A stretch of DNA of 64,000 nucleotides. It comes from Scolanthus callimorphus. Taxonomy: Eukaryota; Cnidaria; Anthozoa; Actiniaria; Edwardsiidae. Made by a program: the position numbers and the translations under genes. Positions 25,401-37,400 of this stretch are shown here, one piece after another (position 1 is the stretch's first letter; each line of letters starts with the position of its first letter). The stretch covers positions 22,821,086-22,885,085 of the forward strand of contig CM066923.1 of NCBI GenBank assembly GCA_033964015.1. Reading direction: 5' to 3'. The notes under the pieces were generated by a model. It worked only from the letters and a program-made list of their open reading frames with translations. It was not told where the DNA came from and made no database searches.

Positions 25401-28400
25401 CATAATTTACCAGAACTTAGTGACGATTTTATAGCAATTTAGCGAGTTTTTCGATTACTCTTACACAAAGCCACATAAACACTATAAATATCGCCAAGCC
25501 AGAATATTTTTTTTTTAAACGACCATTATACTTGGGCTGCCTGTGATGCAACCAACATCGCGCATAGTTGAACGAAAAAAAAAACAATCGAAAATATTCA
25601 AACATCAATAAAATATTAACGGCGCGTGCAAGACACATTTTCCTTTCGCTACTGTTCCCTTGGATAATGAATCTTTTTGATGAAACGTGGTTGATTTCTG
25701 CCTTGAGTGGCACTTTAAAAACATCAAGAAATCGGCAGTGGTGCTCAACCAATCAGAAGCGGGAAAATAATATGTTGAATGAATCGTAATAAAGTTTACT
25801 TACCTTCTTTTCTTCGTAGCCTATGGTAACCTTCCGCTTCTCCACATACGTGTACCATGAGGGGGATCTGGACTGGAATTCCCTGTCTCGGTCTTCAACA
25901 TAGTATTCCCAAACAAAGCGAGCTTCGGAACCATATGTTACCCGTACCTCAGTGGGAGGACTTCGTACGATCCGTGCTGGAAATGAAAATAAGAGCAAAC
26001 AAAATATGAGCAATGAATATATGAGCAACGAAAATATGAGCAATGAAAATATATGAGCAATGACAATATGAGCAATGAAAATATGACATGAAAATATGAG
26101 CAGTGAAAAATGAACAATGAAAATATATGAGCAATGAAAATATGAGCAATGAAAATATGAGCATTAAAAATAAAAGAAATTAAAAAAATGAGCAATGAAA
26201 ATATGAGCAAAGAAAATATGAGCAATGAAAATACGAGCAATGAAAACATGAGCAATAAAAACATGAGCAATGAAAAAATAACTTGTGATGCTTCGTGGGA
26301 TTAATAACACATGAGACCTGAAACATTTAATCCAATCTTCCGCAATCGAACAATAGCGAGAAAATCATGAAAAGAGTATTTCTGTTGTTCCGTTCCTGAA
26401 ACATTTAATCGAATCTTCCGCAATCGAACAATAGCGAGAAAATCATGAAAAGAGTATTTCTGTTGTTCCGTTCCTGAAACATTTAATCGAATCTTCCGCA
26501 ATCGAACAATAGCGAGAAAATCATGAAAAGAGTATTTCTGTTGTTCCGTTCCTGAAACATTTAATCGAATCTTCCGCAATCGAACAATAGCGAGAAAATC
26601 ATAAAAAGAGTATTTCTGTTGTTCCGTTCCTGAAACATTTAATCGAATCTTCCGCAATCGAACAATAGCGAGAAAATCATGAAAAGAGTATTTCTGTTGT
26701 TCCGTTCCTGAAACATTTAATCGAATCTTCCGCAATCGAACAATAGCGAGAAAATCATGAAAAGAGTATTTCTGTTGTTCCGTTCCTTATGCAAAAGCAT
26801 ACCACACTGGACGTAAAAATGGATTTGCTCAAGATTAATACATGGATCTCAGGCAACGAAGTATTTTTTTTTAATACTAAAACTCATCAACGTTTAGCGC
26901 AACTCGTTCAGAAACTTGTGTATTTATACAAAAGTGTCTTGTGGTGGTTTCTTGATGTTACGGAGCACCAAATGACGTCAAACAATTGAACAATAGCCAC
27001 AAACGTACGAACTCAGAATGAGACAATGCAATCCCGTACAAAGACCACAAGCCTATAGACCAGGGCCGTAGCTAGCAAAGGGTCAGAGGGGGCAGTTGCC
27101 CCCCCCCCCCCAGCGAAGTATTTTTTTTTAGTGTTAACATGTGGGGAAAAAACTACTTCCCCCCCCCCCCCCCAGCAAAAACAAAGAATGACCAAGGCCT
27201 GCCCCCCGAGTCAAAAATTTATAGCTACGACCTTGTAGACAAGCTTGTTGTAACCCTGTAACACCAATAGTAATACCCGATCTTGTGCGCTTACAACAGC
27301 TGTAATAAAGTACTACAGTTAATGGAAGATGTGAAGTTCGTTAAATGCTCACCTGTGTTTGTAACTGTGCCTGCAAACAAATTGAAAAACTAAATTACTA
27401 TATTAACTAATAATCAATCGTATTTTAGATAATAATACAATAATCTCTACATTGGACTTTGAGACTATAACATGACTATAACTGTGTGAAAAGTGTAACA
27501 GGATAGAGCGGATTTTAGATGACTGTCGAAAAGTAAATCAGATTTGGGTTTTCTACACGTTCCTATTGATCGATGTCTTGGTTCTTTGTTTCGTCAGCCA
27601 ATCAGAATGCAAATAAAAACCAAACATACAGTGCCTCTTGTTTTCTTGGGTCACGACTAAACGCAAGTCGCACTTACTTCGTCCACTGATTGGTCAACTG
27701 TTAAATGGGTTTCGTTTCTGATTGGCTAAAGCCTGGTTTCGATATGTTGCAAAAACCAAACTTAACTGTATTTACTTTGCGTTTAGTCTTCGACAATCAT
27801 CTCAAATCAGCTCAAAATGAAATATCTGCCACATGCAGCATTTACACGTTTGTGGGGTGAAGAACAGACCTGCTCACAGTTGCTCGCTCAAGTATGATTC
27901 AAATTGAAATTCTAGTCTGAAATCGAAGCAACATTTGAACGACCATGCTGTAAACTTTAACTGATAGAAAGATCCCTAGATATTGTTGTGTGCTTCTTAT
28001 TTTTTATGTCTTATTTTCTCAAAAATGGCGAATAAAAAACCGTACCAAAACAAGAGAAGAAATTGTTTCTCACCATGTTGACACTTCAAGATTACGATAA
28101 CTCATTTTGAGAGGTGTATTGGGATTGAAGCTGAATAATGAATCATGATTATTCCTTATTCTTTGGCATTTTTCTTCAATAATTCATCATTCCTTTACGT
28201 TTTTTAGGCGTTATTCATTATTCATTTTTTAAGTGACGGCTGTTATTTATTATTCAATTGTAGAAACTTATCATTCATTGTAGATGTTCAAGCAAACATA
28301 TACATCTATTCATTTCATTACCGCCACCATAACATCTGTTATTATATAGCTCCTCTTTATTCGATCAAAGCGCGCGCTCTGATTGGTTCTATCATGGTCA

Positions 28401-31400
28401 CGTGGCGGGCTACAAATTCAATGTAGCCCGCGCGGGCTACAAGTAAAAAATTGTTGCCCGCGCGGGCGACATCGCTAGAGTGAGAAATTTCGGCGGCCTA
28501 TTTTTACCGTATTTTCTTTTTGCTATTTAATAAAACACTTAATGACTGCAACCTCGGGAAACATCGAGATTCTCGGGAAAACAAAACTCGCTGTTTCCCT
28601 CGGAAGCAGTCATTAAGTGTATAATATACCCCGACCTGCTCCCAGTCTGACCTGATAGCTCAGCTGGTAGAGCATCGGATGTACAATTCCGGAGGTCGTG
28701 GGTTCGAATCCCTCTCGGGGTCAAAGATTTTTTCTCTTTCTCCGCTTACTAGGGGTAACGCTCATAAGCACACATGGGGCCATTTCATTAGCACGTTAGC
28801 TTTCACACAAGGTTAATTCCTTATCTCCACTCTCATTCATTATTCTCCGCCTTTCCAACGCAATAATTATTTCTTTTCTTTGTTAGTAGCGCCCGCTATT
28901 ATTTATTTATTGTTCGGCTTCCGAAGGAGTAGCCTCTCAGTCGAAGGTTGAACGAATGGAACTATCCCGATATCAAAAATGTGTTATCACAGGAAAAATT
29001 CACAGAACTATTCATGGGTGAAATGAGATTTCCCATGTCACAGACTTGGAACTTGGAACACAAATCAGGGCTCGACACTGCGACCATAATGTCGCCAATG
29101 GCGACTAAATTTGGCGACTAAATCTGGGGAGACCATGATTTTAGAGCTAGTCGTCAAATGCCACCTCATCTTTCTGAGTTCAGCTGAGATCAACGTGGCG
29201 ACTAAATTTTGCTTTTTTGCGACAAAACATTTTGAATTAGTCGCCAATGTCGGGCTCTGAAAACACGCAGATGGCATGCAAGGGCGCCACAACGCATGGG
29301 TTCAAGGTCACCGCTGGGTATCGGCTTACCTTCAGTGATCTGGTAGACGTAAATAGATCCTTTCTGTCCACAGCAGACACCCTTACTGGCTTCGTTACAC
29401 GGCTTCAGATTAGAATCAATGCAGTTACTGCTGACACCGTATTTATCGTAATATTCGCCAGCTTCTGGACCAGAACTGCACTCCACTGCGAGCAAAAAAA
29501 AAAGTAGCATATGAGAAACTAAGCTGCTCCTTACATGAACGTTTAGTGTGGTGTTTTAAGCTTTAGGAATAGGGGGGCTCTGGTAATAGCCATTCGAGGG
29601 CCTTCGCTGATTGGTTGATTTTAAACGTTGGTGCAATGGGGAGTTTGCAGGTGTTGCGTGACAGTTTGAATAAAATGAAAATACCATATTTGAAAAGAGC
29701 TTGTCGAAATTAGAAAAATTGGGTAAATATTAGCGCACGAAGTAGGCTGTTTCTCTATACGTTTAATGTTGGACAACTGCTGCCTTCCACAGACAACATT
29801 AAACCTATAGGAAAACAACCAATGCTCATAACTTGTGCGTTTTTTATCGAAATCACCTCAAATTTTATGATTTCACATATTTCGTCAAGCTCTTTACAAA
29901 TTTTGTAGTTTTATTTTACTGCGATCAAATTTCAAAATGTCACGCAACACCTGCAATCTCCCCATTGCATGGGGAGAAAGTTATTTCTCTCAAAGGCTCT
30001 ATATTAAATCTCGTGCGCGCGTCAGTGGCTGTTTCCAGATTTGCAAACAACAGAATTGCTATATATATAACATATATTTAAGACAGGTTATTTTATAACT
30101 TCGAGCAACGTATGGCAAAAAATAATGTTAATAGTGTCAATGATTTCTATCCTAATTTGTACATTTGTGGTCCACATTTCGAAATATCACAAAAGACAGA
30201 GGACTGGGATCGCGCCGCCACAGAAATAAGCGGTCAAAAATGAAAAAATTCTATAGAATCTATATAGGCTGTGATGGACATCACCATTTTAGGTGCGAAA
30301 AATATGTCTATCTGTAAAAACTAAAATTGGAAATTGGAAATTTTTTACCGGGACGATAATACACAAACACTACCATGAAGACCTTTCAAATGAGACTAAA
30401 TTCAAAGCAACAACTTTTTTATTTCGAGTAACAAGATTTTTTGCCGCTTTTTGGCAAAATTGCTCAAAGTTCTAAAAAATTCTGTCTTAAATATATATTG
30501 TATATGAGAAGAGACACACAGATCATAAACAACTACATCAAATCAGTCAGGTATTATACCTGTTCGGTACCGTTTTGAAAGGTTACGGGCAGCAGTCTTA
30601 CCTGTGTTATCATGCAAAGAAACTCCAAAGAAACTATAGCTTTTGTGCTCATTCTTGATCTTGCGCGCGCAATCACACACCAACTTTGGCAAGAAGCCGG
30701 TCAGTCCCTCCAGCCCATTATACAATGGCGGTTTAGAGAAGATCTTTTCCGAGAGTGCGCGCAATCCAGGGTCTTGCTTCTCGTTATAACATCCCCTCTT
30801 TTCAAACTTCACCTCGCATTTGACTGTAAAGGTAAAGCAAAACAACATATTAGTTTAGAAAATAACACCTATGTTGTATTGTGAATGTGCGCATTCTGAT
30901 TGGTTAAAAAGCGTGTTTGTAAGAGACCTGAGAAACACGATTGTCACGCAACGCTGTCGCGCGTGTGTATGTTATTTTCTAAAAGCAATAAAAATACTTT
31001 CTGCGTGCTCTCTGGTTTCTTACAAACACCGGGGAATGTTGGTCGAACTGATAAAACTTGAAAGACACTCGCCTTCGGCTCGTGTTTGCGTGTTTGTAAG
31101 AGACCTGAGAAACACGATTGTCACGCAACGCTGTCGCGCGTGTGTATGTTATTTTCTAAAAGCAATAAAAATACTTTCTGCGTGCTCTCTGGTTTCTTAC
31201 AAACACTCGGGGAATGTTGGTCGAACTGATAAAACTTGAAAGACACTCGCCTTCGGCTCGTGTCTTTCAAGTTTTGATCAGTTCTCCCAACATCCCCCTC
31301 GTGTTTGTAAGAAAGCAGAGAGCACGCGGAAAGTACTTTTATTGCTTAAGTATTAAACGTTGGTTACTGCTAGCCTCCTCCGCAGGCGTATTTTGTGGCG

Positions 31401-34400
31401 TGTTTTTCGGCTCTTTTTGGCTCGGTTTCCAGCCTTGGCCGTTGAAGATGAGCCCGCGCTCCTTTCCCCTCCCCCTCGACGTTTTGCTCGTGCCTAGTCT
31501 TCTCGCGCGTTTTCGCTCCAGCACAGCAACCCCGCGCGTTTTTTTTTTTTGTTTCTTTTTGTTTTGCTTTGAGTCGAGAGATGCCTGCGGAGATGGCTAG
31601 GATACTGCATCGTTTTATGGCAAAATATGTACAATTCTACCATAAAATATCGAAAAGTGCTGCAGCAACCAAAGTGTAACCCCTGATATCTTAAAGACGG
31701 ATCAGTTAGAAAAAAGTCACATTTGATATTTTGTTTCTTATTGTATTAAGGATTCTCTATGCAAAGAATCAAGCCTTTTTGACTTTACCTGACCTTATTC
31801 TAGAAATCATTACATACCATCTTCGGTAGGGGGTGTAGGTTCGGGCGCCTCTTCTGAAACAAAAACAAGACAAGCGCGTGTTTAACATCGGTGGCGCAAT
31901 GTCACCCACTCGCTACATCTTCCACCACAGCCGATTAGGATAATATGTGATTAGGTTTAGACGACGTCTCAATCCCGGTCTACAATTGTACAAATAAACT
32001 GGGTGGGACGAAGTCGGTTAAATAATGTAATAATAGACCACCCAATTCAGATCATGTGATGATTCCTTTGGGTGGATACTTTTGTTAGTTCTGCACATAC
32101 ACTCGTGCACTCGGTCGAGTGAGCAAAATTGGACAATTATAACCACCCAAAGGAATCATCACATGATCTGAATTGGGTGGCAACAAGATGTAAACATCGT
32201 TAGCCGATTTAGTCTATTGAGGCCATTATTGACGACAAGAGAAAAACCGAAAAAAACCGAAACCGAAAGAAAAACCGTAAAGAAATCCAAACTTTGAGAG
32301 TACTAGGTGGGCGCAAACCTAATCATGTCACGTGATTAATACTCTATGGAGCAGATTTCATATGACTGAGAAAAAGTTAAGGCGTGTCCGGCGCATTGTC
32401 AGTGCCGTGACGGTATTGCGTCCGTGTCAAAGCATTTTGATTGGTTGATATGTCGTTTGGTATGTGATTGGCTGAATGTTCACGAGTGGGCGAGGTTCGG
32501 TGTCTTTCCGTAACCTTACCATGTTATGTGCCCTTTCACGGTCATAAGAACTCTACTCTATTCACGAATTGTCCATATTTCAGCTTTTATATCTTCTTTT
32601 CGTCAACGTCATCGTCACGACAAGGTTAAAAGAACATTAAGACGGGCCAGGTCTTGTGTTGTGAAAGGAAACATCACTAAATGCTTTAAAGAGCCTGTGT
32701 CAGCCGCCATTTTGACAGCATAGCAACATACCAAGTCGGAAAAAGCATCCATTTCCATCGGCTGATTTAGAGAATACAGTGCAATTTTCTAGATTGAATT
32801 TGATAAATCAAATCTGAAACTTTGTTCTTAGATGTTTATTAAGGGAGTTATACACGTAATTCAACCACAAAGGAGTGGTTAACACGGGCTTTTTTATCAC
32901 TAGTCTAAATGTCTTAATCTTTCTTGACTTTCTAAAGAGCTTCACTCCGCCCCATTTTTCTCGTACAGAAAAAAATAATACCGAGTCAGGGAACGCATGC
33001 CCCCTTCCATCTGTTCCATACGGCTGATTTAGGAAAGGTAATATATAATTATCGGTTGAATTCGGTAAATTAGTTATCGAAATTGGTCTGCAGATCGTTA
33101 TTTCGAGATTTCTATACGTACTTTTAATAGTGTAAACAAAACACGTAAATAATAACAAAGGATCGGGGCTGAGGTTTCTAAGGGAACGCACGAAAGCAAA
33201 GGAACGCATTCAAAGAACAACACTCACGTTTAGCGCATGTTCTCTGTGTAACTTCCTCAAGTTTCCCGTCCAACTCAGTATGCTGGTCAACCATGAAAAG
33301 GTTCTTGCTGTCCCCGTCAGCAATTTTCAACAAATCTGGCTGCTTCACTGTTTTGCCCACACCAACCACTATCACACGGACGTTCTTGGCCTGTTAAAAT
33401 AAAATAGCACAAATGCATGAAATAAAGTTAACCATGCGCAATTGGCCGTTTTTCATGATGTTGTTAGAACAATACCCTTGAGCCGTTCCGACTCGTTCTG
33501 GCGAAGACGGCTTTTGTTATTCAAAACAGACAAGCATTGTTCTCATCCCAATTATGTAAAAACTTGTTGCGCGAACTAGAGTGCGGGTCTACTTTGAGCC
33601 ACAAATTCTGGCTTTGTTGCTCGTTTTTCATCAAACACACAACTTCTCTCGCAACGTTTTGCCTGCAATTGAAGTTGATTAGTGAATAGAAATGAGGTGC
33701 TAAGGGGCAAAATCCGCTTTGGGCTCGCATGTGTTATTATCAAAACAAAATGTTGCGCGACAAGTTGAGGGATTTTCCCGGCTTTAAACCATTATAAATA
33801 CACAAGATTTCAGGAACTTTTATCTGGATGTAAAGGAAATCTACCTAGACCCCGTTCAGATGAGACCGGTACAAAACTGGAACGGTACAATTCTAGTACG
33901 GTACCGTCGCGCGTTCACACGGGACCTGCGGGACCGGACTGATTTTGGCACGGCAAGGCCGTGTGAACACTGTTGCAAAACGTGCCAGAATTGTAGCGAT
34001 ACCGTGTGAACAGGCAGTACCGTACCAGAATTGTACCGGTCTCGTGTGATCGGGGTCCTAGACATTAAATTTGGACTCACTTTCAAAGGAGCGAGAATAT
34101 CAGTCATCGATTTCTCGCTTGCGTCTGGGTTATCGTCAGTAAAGAGAATCAGTACATTAGGTCTGTTCTCACGGTCTCCTCCTGCGATCGAAAATATCTT
34201 CTCGTTTGCCATCTCTAAAGCCAGGTCCACTCTTGATCCAGTCCCGGTCCAAGAAAGTTCCTTTATTTTCTCTTGCACTTTTGCGGAGGAAAAATAATCC
34301 TTCAATTGGAACTGAAGCTTTGGCGTAGAGTCGTACGTGATCAGTCCGATGTGAGACCCGAGCTGAGATACCTCGAACTGCAACGCTACTCTTGCCACGA

Positions 34401-37400
34401 AGTTTCGTAGTAGTGGGAAGTTCTTTGTTTGTTCGTTAGTGTAAGCTGCGGTGTCTACTAAGAGAGCGACGTCGGCCGCCTCTTGACAAGCTGTAAAGAG
34501 AAACATATTGGATACATGAGAGAGTGACGAACTGTGAAATTTCACACAATGGGGGGTCTAGGACCCTGCCATTTGAAGACCCCCCTCCCCTGGAATTTCC
34601 AGAAGTCCTCGACACCCCCTCCCTGGAATTTCCAGAGGGCGTCAACACCCCTCTCCCCTGGAAATTTGAACACCCCCTCCCTTGGAATTTCCAGAGGGCG
34701 TCAACACCTCTCTCCCCTGGAAATTTGAACACCCCCTCCCTTGGAATTTCCAGAAGGCGTCAACACCCCTCTCCCCTGGAATTTGAAAACCCCCTCCCTT
34801 GGAATTTCCAGAAGGCGTCAACACCCCTCTCCCCTGGAATTTGAAAAACCCCTCCCTTGGAATTTCCAGAAGGCGTCAACACCCCTCTCCCCTGGAATTT
34901 GAAAACCCCCTCCCTTGGAATTTCCAGGTTGCCTAAACACCACCTTTTCCAAAGCTTAGACAGACCCCTTCCTCTTGAAATTTCCAGAATTTTTAGGGTC
35001 CTCGACCCCTCTTCCTCCCCTGCACATCCCCCCTCCCCACCCCCGTGCCTCACTTCCGCTTGCAGCGACGCCCTGGTTCCCCCAGGTAATCGTGAAAATG
35101 AAAATGCGCAAATTCGCGCGCATTGTCACAAGCAAACGCCTTGACTATATAGTTCGAGCTTAGCTTAAAAAATGTATTATCGCAAGAAACTCATACCCTT
35201 ATGAAAGTCAAGGGTTTCGAACTGCTCCACAAGTTTTGAGTATTTGATCATATTGTTTGTTAGTGATTAGTAAACTTGAGACAATCTAGACAGATTTTCA
35301 CAATGAGACAATCAAAGTAAGAAGTGAATCAAGGAGGTTCACTTTTTAAGTGGTGCACACTTTTAAGACGAGGAGTAAATCAAGGAGAGTCACTGTTTGA
35401 TGGTGCACCTTTATAAAGGAGTAAATCAATGGCATTTGCTTGCTTGGTGGCACACACTTTGTCAGCTACAATCTTTGGCAAAAAGGTTTGGTCCTTTTTT
35501 AAAAACTCCGTATTTCTCGTCGGTTTAGGGATTGTCCTCAATTTTTGATACCCCTTCCCTTCCCCCAATCAATGTTGGTACATATTTTGAACGACAGGAT
35601 CGCGCGATTTTTTTTATTCACGCCCACTTTATGGCCATCTTGAAGTGGGCGTAAAAAATAAATTCGCCCGGATCGCGGGATTCAAAATACCGATACAATT
35701 CATCTCACTGATATCAACATTGAAAGGGGAAGGGGGAGACTCTGTAGTGCCCGTCCAAAATAACTTGTAAGAATGGGCATCCGTTTTACCGGTCCAAGCA
35801 ATTTGGCAAAGATTGAAGGAGTAAATCACTTTTTTGGTGTAAAGGAGTAACTCTAGGAGATACTTCTTGATTGTGTACAATCTAAAGTAAAGGGCTGGTC
35901 AAGAGATTTGCTTACTAGATGGCACACACTTTCTCAGCAAGGAGTAAATTAGTTTTTTTGTTGGGGGACACTTTGTAAAGGAGTAACTCTAGGAGATACT
36001 TTTTGGTGGTGTACACTCTAAAGTGGGGTTGGTCAAGGAGATTTTCTTGCTTTGTGACACACGCTTTCTAAGTAAGGAGTAAATCACATTTAGGTGGCGG
36101 CACTTTGTAAAGGAGTAACTCTAGGAGATACTTTATGGTGGTGTACACTCTAAAGTAAAGGGGTTGGAGCGTAACGGCGCTCGTTTCTCACCACTGGGTT
36201 CGATTCCCGGCAGGGACGTGGAAATTCTTTCTTTTCTTTCCTGCCGCGAATAGAGCTAAGGCTTCATTGTGGACTGTAAAAAGCTTGTGAAAATAAACCG
36301 AGGTCCCGTCTCCCTCCGCTTCTATATCCAATTCGAGGAGGAGGTAAAAGAACCCTGGGATGCTGATACAGGTCTTCAGGTCTAACTAAAATACTTAACA
36401 GGCGCACGGGACGAAGAGACAAATGTGCCCAATGTGCGAAATCCGTTATTATTATTATTTGCTGTCTTGGTGGTGCACACTTTCTAAATGGCCATTTACT
36501 TACTTGGTGTTGGTGGTCCCCGAGGTGTAGTGGGCGTTGGAGTAGTTGGGGTTGGAACACTTGATGTTCTAGGCGGAGGTGCACTGGTTAACGATGGAGT
36601 AGGAACTGAAACAGAATACAAGAAATAAATGAGGGTGGCACAATCGCCGAAACTGAGTCGACAACAGTATAGTACACACGCACGGGTGACGTCATAGCGC
36701 CATGCAACCAAAACCGAGTTTCAAATACACGCGCTGTTTGAGCTTTGTTGTTATATAAAATAAATACAGGGCTCGAAATTAAGAAAAAATCAAAGTCATA
36801 ACTTAACGCCTTGTACCAACATTATAGGAGTAATTCATCAAAAGCTTGGCGTAAATCCACTAGGAGAACACAGCAGCAACTGAAAACACAGTCGTTATTT
36901 TACGCCTAAGTCTAAAACGTTAGGCGTAAAAGGAAAATGTTTAGCCCTATTTACGCCTGTATCGGGTGCAGTTTCAAGCACTGAAATAGATTCCATTTTG
37001 TCCGATCGTCTGTACTGTAATAGAGACACAGAAGACGTCATGGCCACTCGACTCGCCACGCCACGCCACTCGACTCGCCATGCCACTCGACTCGCCACGC
37101 CACTCGACTCGCCACACCACACCACACCACACGACTCGCCACGCCACTCGACTGCGTCTCGTGTAGACTGCTTGCAGCTTTTCTCAGGGTCTCCAGGGAT
37201 AAATTGCTCGCCGCAATGACAGCAGTGAAAAATAGATGAGAGCTTTGTTTTCACTATAGTTTCCACTTTTTTAGAGTTCATGGTTGAATAAAATATTTAA
37301 TTTTTTTTGCAAAGTTCTTGCAGAAAAACCTCTACATTTTGCTGATCAAAGTATCACCTCTCCTCACCTTTACACCCCTTTATCTCAAAAACTTCTCTTT

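Larger units (their letters stand above)
28724..34284. repeat. Segmental duplication, copy 2
   Basis: It is collinear with 1-4982 and carries intact exons of vWA2, linker and GCY. Unique here are the insertions 30082-30486 and 30853-31352. Confidence 0.9.

Noticed and set aside
26301..26735. 144-codon ORF of 26-residue repeats
   Set aside because: 78-bp tandem repeat whose length is a multiple of 3; no splice signals or start context.
28649..28723. Functional tRNA-Val-like gene
   Set aside because: 8-base anticodon loop, G before the anticodon and acceptor mismatches.
28539..28724. Minus-strand ORF containing RGIRTHDLRNCTSDALPAEL
   Set aside because: It is the antisense reading of a tRNA-like SINE head, a frequent false protein.
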